A DNA stretch of 64,000 nt from Plantibacter sp. PA-3-X8 (GCF_003856975.1 NZ_CP033107.1:3348001-3412000), one strand, 5' to 3'; numbered from the stretch's first letter, positions 18,525 to 28,311 are shown. Translations and numbers: made by a program. The notes: generated by a model not told the origin, from the letters alone.

Positions 18525-20234
18525 ATGGTCTTGGGCGAGCTGCGGAACGTCATGCGGAGCACGAGGGTGAGGATCCTCGTCGCGATCCTGCTCGCGACGA
18601 CGCTCGCGATGACGCTCGTGGGCGTCTCCACCTACACGCTCGGCCGGCAGCAGACCCTTGCGACCATCGACGCCCGCCTGGCGCACAGCGCCGAGCTCAT
18701 CGCCTTCATGGTGGTCGGTTCAGGCGACTCCGCCGACGCCCCGGCGACGAGCGACGCGGCCGTCGACGCGGTGATGCGACGCTGGATCTTCGCCGAGGAC
18801 GAGACCGCCATCGGTGTGCGCGCCGACGGCTCGACGGTCGCGCCCAGCGCCCCGTCCGCGTTCCGCCTGGACGACGACCCGCAGCTGCTCGACACCATCA
18901 CGGCCCGGTCGTCCCGCGGCGCCGTCACGGGCGAGGCCACCGGTGACCGCACCGTGCGGTACGCGATCATCCCGGTGCAGGTCGTCGGCGACCCGAGTGT
19001 GGCCCATGTCGTCATCGCCACCGACGTGCACGCGGCACTCGCGGAGTCCCGGGGCATCCTCGCCGTCGAGATCGTCGTCGCCGTGGTGTGCCTGCTCCTG
19101 CTCGGCCTCGTCGGCTGGCAGCTCGCGGGTGGACTGCTCCACCCCATCCGACTGCTGCGGGACGCCGCCGCCCGCATCACCGAGTCGGACCTCGACGAGC
19201 GGATCCCGGTCGTCGGTCGCGACGACGTCTCGGAGCTCACCACGACCGTGAACAGCATGCTGGACCGGCTCGACGAGGCCTTCACCAGTCAACGCCAGCT
19301 GCTCGACGACGTCGGCCACGAGCTGAAGACGCCGCTGACCATCGTGCGCGGACACCTCGAGCTCCTCGATCCGTCCGACCCCGCGGAGGTGGCCGCCACC
19401 CGGGACCTCGCCCTCGACGAACTCGACCGGATGAGCTCCCTCGTCGCCGACATCACGGAGCTCTCGACGGCCGGACTCGCGTCGACCCTCGACCGGGAAC
19501 CGGTCGACATCGAGGCGTTCACCGCCTCGGTCCACGAGAAGGCCACGGCGATCTCGACCGAACACGAGTGGACCCTGGGCGAGCAGGCCGCACTCACCGC
19601 GGACGTCGACGCCGGGCGCTTGGCCCAGGCCTGGCTGCAGCTCGCGGACAACGCCGCGAAGTACTCCCCGGCCGGGTCGACGATCGTGATCTCGAGCCGG
19701 TTCGACGAGTCGGACGACCCGGCGCTCGTGCTCTCCGTCGCCGACGACGGGCCCGGGGTGCCGGAGGCGCTCCGCGAACGCATCTTCGACCGGTTCACCC
19801 GGGTGAGCGGTGGACGGGGTGTCGCAGGCTCCGGCCTCGGCCTGTCGATCGTGCAGGCGATCGCCGCGGCACACGGCGGGTGGGCCGAGGTCGAGGACAC
19901 GCAGCAGGCCGGCTCCCTCTTCAGCATCCGACTGCCGCTCGCGGTGGCGGACGACGACGAGGGGTCCGACGCTGACCTCGACCTCGACCCGGACGAGACC
20001 GCGGCGATCCCCCGCAGCGCGATGGCCCAGGCGATCGCGCTGCGAGAGGCGCAAGCGGCTCAGGCCGCCGCTGAGGCTCAGACGGCCGCGGCGATGCAGG
20101 CCGGGCCGACACCCGGCGACGCAGGCCCCGCGATCGATGCACCACCGCTCTCACGAGCCCCGTCCCCTGAGGACGACTTCCCGGACCTCGTCGACACCTC
20201 GGCTCGGCGGAGTGTGCCGGAGGACCACGCATGA
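18525..20234 (+). CDS. two-component sensor histidine kinase
   Basis: 569 aa membrane kinase. TM1 is at about residues 18-38 and TM2 at about 165-187, flanking an extracytoplasmic sensor of about 125 residues. A HAMP domain (LLHPIRLLRDAAARITESDLDERI) follows. His265 lies in DDVGHELKTPLTI (HisKA); the ATPase domain shows LADNAAKYSP, DDGPGVPEALRERIFDRF and GSGLGLSIV. An unusual tail of about 85 residues, acidic then Ala/Gln-rich, follows the ATPase domain. It overlaps the response regulator gene by ATGA. An ATG at 18552 is a possible alternative start, but the -10 spacing favours 18525. Signal unknown. Confidence 0.93.
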   Translation: MVLGELRNVMRSTRVRILVAILLATTLAMTLVGVSTYTLGRQQTLATIDARLAHSAELIAFMVVGSGDSADAPATSDAAVDAVMRRWIFAEDETAIGVRADGSTVAPSAPSAFRLDDDPQLLDTITARSSRGAVTGEATGDRTVRYAIIPVQVVGDPSVAHVVIATDVHAALAESRGILAVEIVVAVVCLLLLGLVGWQLAGGLLHPIRLLRDAAARITESDLDERIPVVGRDDVSELTTTVNSMLDRLDEAFTSQRQLLDDVGHELKTPLTIVRGHLELLDPSDPAEVAATRDLALDELDRMSSLVADITELSTAGLASTLDREPVDIEAFTASVHEKATAISTEHEWTLGEQAALTADVDAGRLAQAWLQLADNAAKYSPAGSTIVISSRFDESDDPALVLSVADDGPGVPEALRERIFDRFTRVSGGRGVAGSGLGLSIVQAIAAAHGGWAEVEDTQQAGSLFSIRLPLAVADDDEGSDADLDLDPDETAAIPRSAMAQAIALREAQAAQAAAEAQTAAAMQAGPTPGDAGPAIDAPPLSRAPSPEDDFPDLVDTSARRSVPEDHA

Positions 20235-20911
20235 GCCGGATCCTGGTCGCCGAGGACGAGACGCGGATCTCCGCGTTCGTGAGCAAGGGCCTGCGTGCCG
20301 CCGGACACACGGCGGACGTGACGGTCGACGGATCACAGGTCGTCGAGCTGGCGGAGAGCGGCGACTTCGACCTGCTCGTCCTCGACATCGGACTCCCCGG
20401 CGTCGACGGCTTCGAGGTGCTCAGGCGGCTGCGCGACGACGGCAGCGAACTCCCCGTCATCATCCTGACCGCCCGGGATTCCGCGCGAGACCTCGTGGCG
20501 GGCCTCGACGGCGGGGCGAACGACTACATGTCGAAGCCCTTCCGGTTCGAGGAGCTCCTGGCCAGGATCCGCCGACGCCTGGCAGAGCGGGCACCGGCGT
20601 CGACCACCGCCGTCCAGGAACGGCTGTCGGTCGGTCATCTGGAACTCGAGCTGCGCGAACGGCGCGTCCTCGTCGACGGTGTGCCGGTCGAGCTGTCCAC
20701 CCGCGAGTTCGCCCTGGCCGAGGAGTTCTTCCGCCACCCGGACCAGATCCTCAGCCGTGAGGAGCTCCTCAGCCGGGTCTGGGGCTACGACTTCGATCCC
20801 GGTTCGAACGTCGTCGACGTCTACGTGCGGTATCTCCGGAACAAGATCGGCAAGGACGCCATCGCGACGGTCCGCGGAGCCGGCTACCGCCTCAGCACGA
20901 GAGCGCAGTAG
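20231..20911 (+). CDS. OmpR/PhoB-family response regulator
   Basis: 226 aa. The receiver domain has acidic pocket AEDE (residues 7-10), phospho-acceptor Asp52 in LLVLDIGLPG and Lys in MSKPFRFEE. The winged-helix output domain ends with VVDVYVRYLRNKIG and VRGAGYRLS. Cognate partner of the overlapping upstream kinase. Target genes cannot be read from the sequence. Confidence 0.95.
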   Translation: MSRILVAEDETRISAFVSKGLRAAGHTADVTVDGSQVVELAESGDFDLLVLDIGLPGVDGFEVLRRLRDDGSELPVIILTARDSARDLVAGLDGGANDYMSKPFRFEELLARIRRRLAERAPASTTAVQERLSVGHLELELRERRVLVDGVPVELSTREFALAEEFFRHPDQILSREELLSRVWGYDFDPGSNVVDVYVRYLRNKIGKDAIATVRGAGYRLSTRAQ

Positions 20912-20954
20912 CGGCCGTCATCCCGACAGGAAGACGACCGTTACCGCGCTCTCG
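20898..20954. terminator. inverted repeat between convergent genes
   Basis: CGAGAGCGC (20898-20906) pairs with GCGCTCTCG (20946-20954) across a 39-nt loop. It spans the regulator's stop codon and lies just before the proS stop; weak candidate for a bidirectional terminator. Confidence 0.3.
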
Positions 20955-20958
20955 CGGC

Positions 20959-22716
20959 TCAGAGGGCGAGGTCGGCGATCGCGACCCGGTCCTTCGTGCC
21001 GGCGGCCCGGTCCCAGAGCTCGACGAAGCCCTCGGTGGCCTCGCGACCGACGACCACCACGACGGGCACGCCGATCAGCTCGGCGTCGCCGAACTTGACA
21101 CCCGGGGACACCTTGCCTGTGCGGTCGTCGTAAAGGACGTCCTTCCCGCTCGCCTCGAGCGAGGCCACGAGTTCCTCGGCCACCTCGAAGATCGCCGCGT
21201 CGCGTCCTGCTGCGACGACGTGCACGTCGAACGGGGCGACGGCCTTCGGCCAGATGAGACCGCGCTCGTCGTTGTTACCCTCGGCGATGATCGCGAGGAT
21301 GCGCGTGATCCCGATGCCGTAGGAGCCCATGGTCACCGTGACGAGCTTGCCGTTCTCGTCGAGCACCTTCAGTCCGAGCGCCTCGGCGTACTTGCGCCCG
21401 AGCTGGAAGACGTGTCCGATCTCCATGCCTCGAGCGAGCTCGACCGGTCCGGAGCCGTCGGGCGCGGGGTCGCCGGCGCGGACCTCCGCCGCCTCGACGA
21501 AGCCGTCGGCGGTGAAGTCGCGCCCGGCGACGAGGCCGAAGACGTGCTGCTGATCGACGTTCGCGCCGGTGATCCACTCGGTGCCGTCGACGACCCGGGG
21601 GTCGAGGAAGTACCGGATCTCCGTTGCCGACTCCTCACCGAGGACGGGCCCCTGCGGGGACCACGGTCCGATGTAGCCCTTGACGAGCCCGGCGTTCGCG
21701 GCGAAGTCCGCTTCGGTCGCGGCCTCCACCTCCGCGGGGCTGAAGGCCACCTCGACACGCTTGAGGTCGACGTCGCGGTCGCCCGGCAGGCCGATGACGA
21801 CCAGCTCGCGCGTGCCGTCGAGGTGCCGCAGTGCCAGCACGACGTTCTTGAGCGTGTCGGCGGCCGTCCAGGCCCGTCCGTCGTCGCGCGGGTGTCGCTC
21901 GTTGGCGAGGTCGACGAGCGTCGAGATCGTCGGGGTGTTCGGCGAATCGAAGACCGTCGCGGGTGCCAGACCCTCGATGGGGCGGGCCTCCGGGACCTCG
22001 GTCGTGTAGGCCTCGACGTTGGCGGCGTATCCGCCGGCCGAACGCACGAAGGTGTCCTCACCGACCGCGGTGGGGTGCAGGAACTCCTCGCTCCGCGAAC
22101 CGCCCATGGCTCCGGCGTCGGCCTGCACGATCTCGTACTCCAAGCCGAGCCGCGTGAAGATGCGCTCGTAGGCGTCGCGCTGCGCCTGGTAACTCGCGTC
22201 GAGCCCGGCGTCGGACACGTCGAACGAGTAGGCGTCCTTCATCGTGAACTCACGACCGCGCAGGAGGCCTGCCCGGGGACGGGCCTCGTCGCGGTACTTG
22301 TCCTGGATCTGGTAGATCGACAGGGGCAGGTCCTTGTAGGAGGAGTACAGGTCTTTCACGAGCAGGGTGAAGACCTCCTCGTGCGTCGGCGCCAGCAGGT
22401 AGTCGGCACCCTTGCGGTCGTGCAGGCGGAAGAGGGCGTCGCCGTACTCCTCCCACCGGCCGGTGACCTCGTAGGGCTCGCGCGGCAGGAGCGCGGGGAA
22501 GTGCACCTCGAACGCGCCGGCGTTCGCCATCTCCTCGCGGACGATGGCCTCGATCTTGTTCTTCACCCGCAACCCGAGCGGCAACCAGGCGAAGACACCC
22601 GGCGCCTGGCGTCGGATGTACCCCGCCCGCACCAGCAGGCGGTGACTCGTCACCTCCGCGTCGGAAGGGTCTTCACGGAGCGTACGGAGGAAGTAATTCG
22701 AAAGGCGCGTAACCAC
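20959..22716 (-). CDS. proS: prolyl-tRNA synthetase
   Basis: Class II aminoacyl-tRNA synthetase, bacterial type, 585 aa. N-terminal [28 protein letters not shown], motif 2 [26 protein letters not shown] and motif 3 region [13 protein letters not shown] are clear. An editing (INS/YbaK-like) domain lies between motifs 2 and 3. A C-terminal anticodon-binding domain is present. Start GTG with TAGCAT ending 6 nt upstream (leaderless). Confidence 0.97.
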   Translation of the reverse strand: MVTRLSNYFLRTLREDPSDAEVTSHRLLVRAGYIRRQAPGVFAWLPLGLRVKNKIEAIVREEMANAGAFEVHFPALLPREPYEVTGRWEEYGDALFRLHDRKGADYLLAPTHEEVFTLLVKDLYSSYKDLPLSIYQIQDKYRDEARPRAGLLRGREFTMKDAYSFDVSDAGLDASYQAQRDAYERIFTRLGLEYEIVQADAGAMGGSRSEEFLHPTAVGEDTFVRSAGGYAANVEAYTTEVPEARPIEGLAPATVFDSPNTPTISTLVDLANERHPRDDGRAWTAADTLKNVVLALRHLDGTRELVVIGLPGDRDVDLKRVEVAFSPAEVEAATEADFAANAGLVKGYIGPWSPQGPVLGEESATEIRYFLDPRVVDGTEWITGANVDQQHVFGLVAGRDFTADGFVEAAEVRAGDPAPDGSGPVELARGMEIGHVFQLGRKYAEALGLKVLDENGKLVTVTMGSYGIGITRILAIIAEGNNDERGLIWPKAVAPFDVHVVAAGRDAAIFEVAEELVASLEASGKDVLYDDRTGKVSPGVKFGDAELIGVPVVVVVGREATEGFVELWDRAAGTKDRVAIADLAL

Positions 22717-22722
22717 CTGTCC

Positions 22723-22728
22723 ATGCTA
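22723..22728 (-). promoter_or_regulatory. -10 element of proS (leaderless)
   Basis: TAGCAT on the minus strand ends 6 nt before the GTG start at 22716. Confidence 0.5.
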
Positions 22729-22757
22729 GTCCGTCACACGCAGGCAGCCCGGAACCG

Positions 22758-23852
22758 CTACCAGGGGCGATCGGCGAAGTTCCCGTTGTCGTTGTTCCGA
22801 CCGCGGTTCTTGGCGTCCTCGGTCGACTTGTCCTGCTGGGCGTCCTGGCCGGCGTCCTTCAACTTGTCGACCTTCCCGTCGACCTCGCTGTCACCGGTAC
22901 CGCTCGAGCCGCTCGAGTCGCCGTCGCCCTGTCCCCCGTTCGACGGATCCTGCTGGCCCTGCCCGCCGGACCGGTCGCGCTGGTCGGTCGCATCCTGACG
23001 TTTGCGGTCGATGCGATCGCCGGTGTCCTGCAGGTTCTCACCGGGCGTACCCTTCGGATCGATCACGTCGGGCTGCTGCCCGGTTCCGCCCTGGTCCCCC
23101 TGGTCACCCTGGTCGCCCTGGTCACCCTGACCGCCCTGGTCGTCCTGACCTCCTTGACCACCTTGATCACCTTGATCACCCTGGTCCTGCGGGTCCTGAG
23201 GGTCCTGCGGGTCCTGCGGGTCCTGCGGGTCCTGCGGGTCCTGCGGGTCCTGAGGGTCCTGCGGGTCCTGGGGGTCCTCGTTCTGATCCTGGGACTCCCC
23301 CTCGAAGCAGCCCTCGCCCTCGTCGACGATGCGCTTCGCGGTGTCGTAGAGGTTGATGGCGCCCTGGAAGAACTGGCCCTTCACGTACTCGTCGGCCTGG
23401 GTCTCGTACGCGCGCGCCAGGTTGACCCGGACGATGCAGGCGGTCTCCTCGGTCGGCGCGAGCTCGAGCGCCTTGCCGAGGTCGTCGGTCCCCTGCACCC
23501 AGTCCTGTCCGGCCGCGGCCGCGGTGCCCCGGTCGAACCAGGCGATCCACGGCTCGACGACGTTCGCCGTGAAGAGGTGGCCCGCGCTCAACTGCGCCCC
23601 GGAGTAGTCCTCGGCGCGGTACTCGGCGATCGCCGACTGCGCGACGACCGGCAGACTCACGAACTTGACCCCGACGACGAGGGCGACGAGGACCAGCGGA
23701 AGGGACCACCAGAACAGCCGACGGCGCAACCGGGCGACCTCGGCCGGGGCCAGCGGCGGACGCCGCGGTTCCTCGAGTCGTGGCCGTGGCTCAGGGCTGC
23801 GCGGCGCATCGTCGGGCCGGTCGGTGCGGGTCCGATCATCGAAGAGGGTCAT
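22758..23852 (-). CDS. membrane protein with Gln-Asp-Pro and Gln-Gly repeats, last gene of MoxR operon
   Basis: 364 aa. A Pro/Arg-rich cytosolic N-terminus leads to one transmembrane helix at about residues 48-70 ([19 protein letters not shown]). A helical region follows ([43 protein letters not shown]), consistent with a tetratricopeptide-like fold. From about residue 190 it becomes low complexity: about nine QDP triplets, then DQG/GQG repeats and a charged tail. Position suggests the BatC-like member of the Bat operon. Its ATG lies 4 bp inside the upstream VWA gene end. Function unknown. Confidence 0.8.
   Translation of the reverse strand: MTLFDDRTRTDRPDDAPRSPEPRPRLEEPRRPPLAPAEVARLRRRLFWWSLPLVLVALVVGVKFVSLPVVAQSAIAEYRAEDYSGAQLSAGHLFTANVVEPWIAWFDRGTAAAAGQDWVQGTDDLGKALELAPTEETACIVRVNLARAYETQADEYVKGQFFQGAINLYDTAKRIVDEGEGCFEGESQDQNEDPQDPQDPQDPQDPQDPQDPQDPQDPQDPQDQGDQGDQGGQGGQDDQGGQGDQGDQGDQGDQGGTGQQPDVIDPKGTPGENLQDTGDRIDRKRQDATDQRDRSGGQGQQDPSNGGQGDGDSSGSSGTGDSEVDGKVDKLKDAGQDAQQDKSTEDAKNRGRNNDNGNFADRPW
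23183..23272. repeat. ten 9-bp tandem repeats coding Gln-Asp-Pro
   Basis: GGTCCTGCG (variants GGTCCTGAG, GGTCCTGGG) repeats ten times without spacers. Read on the minus strand each unit is one QDP triplet of the membrane protein gene. Near identity of units predicts replication slippage and length variation between strains. Confidence 0.9.
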
Positions 23853-24889
23853 GCCTGCCCACCCTTCGTCCGTCGGAGCTCGCCCAGCGCGCCGACCAGG
23901 CCGGGGAGCTCGGTGAGGAGCAGCACACCGAACCCGAGCGCGAACACCCAGTACAGCTCATCGGTGCGCCGGATGTCCACCTCGTCCTCGACGGTGACGC
24001 CGCCGACGGCGAGGCCGTCGAGTGCGTCGTCGAGCGACGCACCCGGTGTCCTGATCTCCGACTCGACGCCGAGCTGCGACGCGATCGTCTCGAGTGCGCC
24101 CGGATCCAGCCGGGACACGGCGGGCTCACCGGTCGAGTAGTCCTGGATGTAGCGGACGCTGCCGTCCTGGTACCCGGAGAACTCGCGCATGGTCCCACCG
24201 GCCTCGGTCCCATAGCCGAGCACGCCACCGCCGCCGATGAGCGGTGCGATGCTCTCGAACGACCCGGGGGCCGCGCCACTCGTCTGCTCGCCGTCACCGA
24301 GGTAGAACATGATCCGGTTCCGACCCGGCTCCTGCTCCTCGGCCTGGGTCAGCAGCGTGGTCATGAACTCCACCGATGCGTCGATGCTGCTGCCGCGGGA
24401 GTAGGTGGTGATCTCCTGCGTCATCGCCTCCGCAGCCGACCGGAGCGCCGTCGCGTCCGTCGTGAGGGGCATGCGCTGGACGGCCACGGCGTCGAACGTC
24501 ACGAGGGCGTATCGGGCACCGGCCAGCCGGTCGGCGATACCGGTGATGTCGGCCTTCGCACCGTCGAGTCGGGTCGGCGGCTTCGGGGCGCCGTTCTCGT
24601 CCGTCCCCGACGCGGTCTCGTCCGGCCAGTCCTCGGCAGCCATCGAGCTCGTCGTGTCCACGACGAAGTAGACGTCGAGGTCGCCCATCGCGGACGGTGG
24701 GCGATGGTTGCCGGGGATGGTCGGTCGGAGGGCGATGATCACGAGCACGACGACCATGGCCAGTCGGGCGATCCAGTGCCAGGCTCCTGGCCGCCGCACC
24801 CCGGCGAGGAACTGCCAGACGGCGAAGGACGCGAGGACGGTGCCGAGCACGGCGACGGCCCAGATCGGCAGAACGGGGTTGATGGTCAT
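23849..24889 (-). CDS. VWA-domain membrane protein (Bat-like), second of two
   Basis: 346 aa. Two N-terminal transmembrane helices (residues 7-27 and 38-56), a von Willebrand A domain with MIDAS-type DTTSSM near residue 76, TFDAVAVQRMPLTTD and FYLGDGEQTSG, and a C-terminal helix (LYWVFALGFGVLLLTELPGLVGAL). It overlaps the preceding VWA gene by ATGA. BatA/BatB-type proteins work with MoxR ATPases; the partner complex here is inference. Confidence 0.88.
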   Translation of the reverse strand: MTINPVLPIWAVAVLGTVLASFAVWQFLAGVRRPGAWHWIARLAMVVVLVIIALRPTIPGNHRPPSAMGDLDVYFVVDTTSSMAAEDWPDETASGTDENGAPKPPTRLDGAKADITGIADRLAGARYALVTFDAVAVQRMPLTTDATALRSAAEAMTQEITTYSRGSSIDASVEFMTTLLTQAEEQEPGRNRIMFYLGDGEQTSGAAPGSFESIAPLIGGGGVLGYGTEAGGTMREFSGYQDGSVRYIQDYSTGEPAVSRLDPGALETIASQLGVESEIRTPGASLDDALDGLAVGGVTVEDEVDIRRTDELYWVFALGFGVLLLTELPGLVGALGELRRTKGGQA

Positions 24890-25884
24890 CGGCGCAACCT
24901 CCAGGCGAGCAGCATGAGCGCCGCGAGGCCGCCGAACGCCGCCAGCACGAACACGAACGGCTCGTCGACCTGCACGAGCTGTTTGGCGCCCTTCAGCGTC
25001 TTCGTCTGCTCCGCCGTGATCTGCTGGACGATGCCGCCGACCGCGCCGGGGTCGGCGAGCGCGTAGTAGTCCCCGCCGGTGGACGTCACGACCTCGTCCA
25101 TCTCCGCGGCGAGGTCGTCGAGGTAGTCCTTGCTGGAGACGTCGCCGGGGTTGATCCCGTACACCGTCACGTCCTGCGCCTTCGCGTAGGCGCCGGCCTC
25201 CTTGAGCGTGAGGATCGGCTCGCCCGCGACGTAGTTGTCGGTCGCGAGCACGATCGAGCGCGACCGTTCCTCGCCGACCTGGTCGAACCGCATGACGCAG
25301 GACCCGAGACCGTCGCCGATGAGGGACGAGCCGTTCCCGAGATCGGTGCCGTTCCAGTACTCGTAGTCGCTCTCCGGCGAGGTGAGGTCCTCGACGAGGT
25401 GGTCGAGCTGCGCTGCCACGTAGTCGTAGTCGCTCGTCAGCGGGAAGTACGTGGTCGCGGACGCGTTGAACAGGACGAGCGCGATCCGCTCACCGTCGAA
25501 CCGCTGCACGAGCTTCTCGAACACCCCGACCAGCGCGGCGTCGTACTCCGTCATCGACCCGGACACGTCGAGGCAGAGCACGATGTCGCGGTTGCGCAGT
25601 TCGGGCTGGAACACCGTCGTGCTCACCACGCGTGACCCGAGGGCCGTGCCGGCGAGCAGCAGCACCCCGAGCGCGGCGATCGTCGCGATGATGAGGCGCC
25701 GGTACCGCGACAGCGCGCGACGGTAACCGGGGAGCGCGGTGAGCCGTTCGGAGTGCGCGACCCACAGGGGCTCGGCGTTCGCCTTCCGGCGCCGCCCGGT
25801 GCGGGCCACGAGGACGACGACGGCGACCACCACGGCCACGGCGAGGAGCCAGACGAGCGGCATCCACCAGTAGATCAGCTCCAC
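24886..25884 (-). CDS. VWA-domain membrane protein (Bat-like), first of two
   Basis: 332 aa. Two N-terminal helices (LVWLLAVAVVVAVVVLVA and LIIATIAALGVLLLAGTAL), a VWA domain with MIDAS motif DVSGSM and DNYVAGEPILTLKEAGAYAK, and a C-terminal helix. The GTG at 25884 overlaps the stop of the preceding gene and has AGGTGG about 9 nt upstream; an ATG seven codons later (25863) is an alternative. With the next gene it forms the usual pair of VWA proteins in MoxR operons. Confidence 0.88.
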   Translation of the reverse strand: MELIYWWMPLVWLLAVAVVVAVVVLVARTGRRRKANAEPLWVAHSERLTALPGYRRALSRYRRLIIATIAALGVLLLAGTALGSRVVSTTVFQPELRNRDIVLCLDVSGSMTEYDAALVGVFEKLVQRFDGERIALVLFNASATTYFPLTSDYDYVAAQLDHLVEDLTSPESDYEYWNGTDLGNGSSLIGDGLGSCVMRFDQVGEERSRSIVLATDNYVAGEPILTLKEAGAYAKAQDVTVYGINPGDVSSKDYLDDLAAEMDEVVTSTGGDYYALADPGAVGGIVQQITAEQTKTLKGAKQLVQVDEPFVFVLAAFGGLAALMLLAWRLRR

Positions 25885-26342
25885 GTCGTCACCACCTGGC
25901 GGGCGAGCGTGGCGGCCTCGGCGACGCTGCCCGTCTCGGCCTCGCGGAACTCGACCGGGTAGTAGGCCGACACGGCACGACTGAGTGGCGCGAGTCCGGC
26001 GCGATCGAGGTCTGCGAGGGTCATGACCTGGGCGCGGACGCCGCTGGACTCGTGCGCGTACATCCGGAGGATCGCGCCGAGCCGTTGGTGGGCGCGCCGC
26101 GTACTCAGGGCGCCGTCCCCGTGGTCGCGCTCGATCTCGCCGATGAGTGCGAGGTAGCGGTCGCGCAGGACGGTCGGCGACGGCTGCGGCGCCGGGCGCG
26201 GCGCGCTCCCGCGCGCGCGACGGCGCACGTGGGCGAGTATCCAGACGTACCACCCGATCACGAGCGCGATGAGCACGAGTCCGAGCACCGGCCAGAGCAG
26301 CGTGTACTGGACCGGTGCGTAGTAGCCGTTATCGCCGGGCAT
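25875..26342 (-). CDS. DUF4381-like membrane protein of MoxR operon
   Basis: 155 aa. One transmembrane helix near the N-terminus (LLWPVLGLVLIALVIGWYVWIL, residues 15-36), then a basic, Pro-rich linker and a cytosolic helical domain (LRDRYLALIGEIERDHGDG, RRAHQRLGAILRMYAHE). The position between DUF58 and VWA genes and the single-helix layout match the DUF4381 members of such operons. It overlaps both neighbours. No catalytic motif. Confidence 0.75.
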   Translation of the reverse strand: MPGDNGYYAPVQYTLLWPVLGLVLIALVIGWYVWILAHVRRRARGSAPRPAPQPSPTVLRDRYLALIGEIERDHGDGALSTRRAHQRLGAILRMYAHESSGVRAQVMTLADLDRAGLAPLSRAVSAYYPVEFREAETGSVAEAATLARQVVTTWS

Positions 26343-27219
26343 GTCGGTGGGCCTCGAGGAGGTGGAAGAGGACGGGGACGACGTCGTCGGCTCCGGTCAC
26401 GCGCTGACCGCTGATGCCGAGTTCCTCGAGCTGGTCGAGGTGTCTGGCGGTCGCGCTGGTGACGGCCTCGGTGAACTCACGACGGAGCGCGTCGTCCGAC
26501 CGGATGAAGGCCGGCAGGGACCGCTCGTCGGCGACGTCGACCATCGCCCGACCGGTGTACTCCGCCCGCATGAGGTCGGCGTCGCCGACCGAGATCCAGA
26601 GCACCTCGTGCTGGACGTGCAGGCGGCGGAGGATCTCCGACCGCTTCGGCGTGATCTCCTCATCGTCCGAGACGATCACGAGCAGACAGCGCTGCTTGAC
26701 CGACCGTGCCGCGTAGCCGAGCAACTCGTCGAGATCGCTCTGGGGTGCCGCGAGCGACGCACGCCGGTCGATGTGCTGCAGCAGGCGCTCGAGTGCCGAT
26801 TCGGTGCCGGCGGGTCGGACGAGTTCCGGTGCGGCGGCGTCGCCGGCGACGAGACCGACGAGGTCGCCGTGCCGGATCGCGAGGTATCCCAGGATGCCGA
26901 CCGCGAGGATGGCGACCTCGCGTTTGGTGCTCCCACCCTCGGCGAGCGCCGCGAGATCACGACCCGTGTCGACGACGAACAGCACCTGGTGTTTCCGCGT
27001 GGCGATGTAGCGCTTCACGAGTGGAGCGCCGTGTCTGGCCGTCGCCTTCCAGTCGATGTCCTTGATCTCGTCGCCCGGGGTGTACTCGCGGAGGTCGTCG
27101 AAGTCGAGGCTCCTGCCCTGGAACACCGAACGGTACTCGCCGTCGAGCATCCCCCGCACGCGGCGGTGGGCGTGGATGAAGAGTTTGGACTTCACCCGGT
27201 GGAGCAGCGGGGCTGACAC
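26329..27219 (-). CDS. DUF58 domain-containing protein
   Basis: 296 aa. The DUF58 signature YTPGDEIKDIDWKATARHGAPLVKRY lies near residues 46-71, preceded by SVFQGRSLDFDDLREY. A VWA-like Rossmann region follows (VLFVVDTGRDLAAL, CLLVIVSDDEE). Cytosolic, no membrane helix. Second gene of the operon, 4 bp after moxR. DUF58 proteins accompany MoxR ATPases nearly everywhere; molecular role unknown. Confidence 0.92.
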   Translation of the reverse strand: MSAPLLHRVKSKLFIHAHRRVRGMLDGEYRSVFQGRSLDFDDLREYTPGDEIKDIDWKATARHGAPLVKRYIATRKHQVLFVVDTGRDLAALAEGGSTKREVAILAVGILGYLAIRHGDLVGLVAGDAAAPELVRPAGTESALERLLQHIDRRASLAAPQSDLDELLGYAARSVKQRCLLVIVSDDEEITPKRSEILRRLHVQHEVLWISVGDADLMRAEYTGRAMVDVADERSLPAFIRSDDALRREFTEAVTSATARHLDQLEELGISGQRVTGADDVVPVLFHLLEAHRHARR

Positions 27220-27223
27220 GGGC

Positions 27224-28225
27224 CTACGGTGCCTGGACCGCTCCGAAGACGGCGTCGATGATCGTCTCGGGCGAGACGTCGTCGGCCGCGGCTTCGAAGT
27301 TCAGGATGATGCGGTGCCGCAGCACCTGGTGGCGGTAGCCCTTGACGTCCTCCGGGATGACGTGGTCGCGGCCGGCGAGGATCGCGAGCGCCCGCGCGAC
27401 GGTGCTGAACGCGATGCTGGCGCGCGGGCTCGCCCCGTACTCGATGTAGCTCGCGAGCTTCGGCGGCAGGTAGTCGCTCGCATGGCGGGTCACGTAGACC
27501 GTCTGGACGATGTAGTTGAGGATCGATGCGTCGAGGTAGACCCGCTTGGCGAGGGACTGCAGGAACAGGACGTCCTCGAGGCTCACCCCCGGGCGGTCCT
27601 GGTCGGTCTCGTAGAGCCCGGAGTTCACCCGACGGACGATCTCGGCCTCCTCGCCGATCGTCGGGTAGTCGAGCACCTCCTTGAGGAGGAAGCGGTCGAG
27701 CTGCGCCTCGGGCAGGTGGTACGTGCCCTCCTGCTCGATGGGGTTCTGCGTGGCGAGGACGAAGAACGGCTTCGGCAGCGGATAGTGCGTGCCGCCGATG
27801 GAGGTCTGGCGTTCCTGCATCGCCTCGAGCATCGCGCTCTGGGTCTTCGCGCTCGACCGGTTGACCTCGTCGAGGAGCACGAAGTTCGCGTGTACGGGCC
27901 CGAGCTGGGTCTGGAACGCGCCCGTGCGGGCGTCGTAGATCTGGGTGCCGATGATGTCGCTCGGCAACAGGTCGGGGGTGCACTGGATGCGTTTGAACGA
28001 GGCGTTCACCGCTTGAGCGATCGATTCCGCCGCGGTCGTCTTCGCGAGTCCTGGGACACTCTCGAGCAGGACGTGTCCGCCCGAGACGAGCGCCGCGAGC
28101 AGGGTGGTGCGCAGGCCCTGCTGGCCGACCACCTTCGCATCGTAGGCACCGACGATCTCGGAGAGGATGCTGCGGGCCCGCTGCAGCTCGGCTGGCGCGA
28201 TGGGGGTGCTCGGCGTCACGGTCAC
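27224..28225 (-). CDS. MoxR-family AAA+ ATPase
   Basis: 333 aa. Walker A is in LLESVPGLAKTTAAE, Walker B in NFVLLDEVNRSS, followed by ATQNPIEQEGTYHLPEAQLDRF, all standard MoxR motifs. MoxR ATPases act as chaperone-like assembly factors on VWA-protein partners encoded beside them. First gene of the operon moxR-DUF58-DUF4381-vwa-vwa-repeat protein. The frame is open upstream, but the GTG at 28225 has GGGAG 5 nt before it and gives the family-normal length. A second GTG six bases later is possible. Confidence 0.93.
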   Translation of the reverse strand: MTVTPSTPIAPAELQRARSILSEIVGAYDAKVVGQQGLRTTLLAALVSGGHVLLESVPGLAKTTAAESIAQAVNASFKRIQCTPDLLPSDIIGTQIYDARTGAFQTQLGPVHANFVLLDEVNRSSAKTQSAMLEAMQERQTSIGGTHYPLPKPFFVLATQNPIEQEGTYHLPEAQLDRFLLKEVLDYPTIGEEAEIVRRVNSGLYETDQDRPGVSLEDVLFLQSLAKRVYLDASILNYIVQTVYVTRHASDYLPPKLASYIEYGASPRASIAFSTVARALAILAGRDHVIPEDVKGYRHQVLRHRIILNFEAAADDVSPETIIDAVFGAVQAP

Positions 28226-28305
28226 TGGTCTCCCTGGCGAGGCTGGCGGTCCGGACGGATGACCGTCGAACGCGGATCCGCCTGGTGGAACCCGGCGGTC
28301 CGAAC

Positions 28306-28311
28306 AGTCTA
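28306..28311 (-). promoter_or_regulatory. possible -10 of the moxR operon
   Basis: TAGACT on the minus strand, about 80 nt upstream of the moxR start. No good -35 accompanies it, so this is tentative. Confidence 0.3.

Noticed and set aside
18331..18525. 64-codon minus-strand frame upstream of nusA as possible rimP or leader peptide
   Set aside because: No similarity to RimP, no ribosome site, and it spans the predicted promoter region.
23091..23281. Array-like short repeats that could be read as CRISPR
   Set aside because: Units are 9 bp, in frame and contiguous without spacers, and encode QDP and QG tracts of a protein. No cas genes are present.
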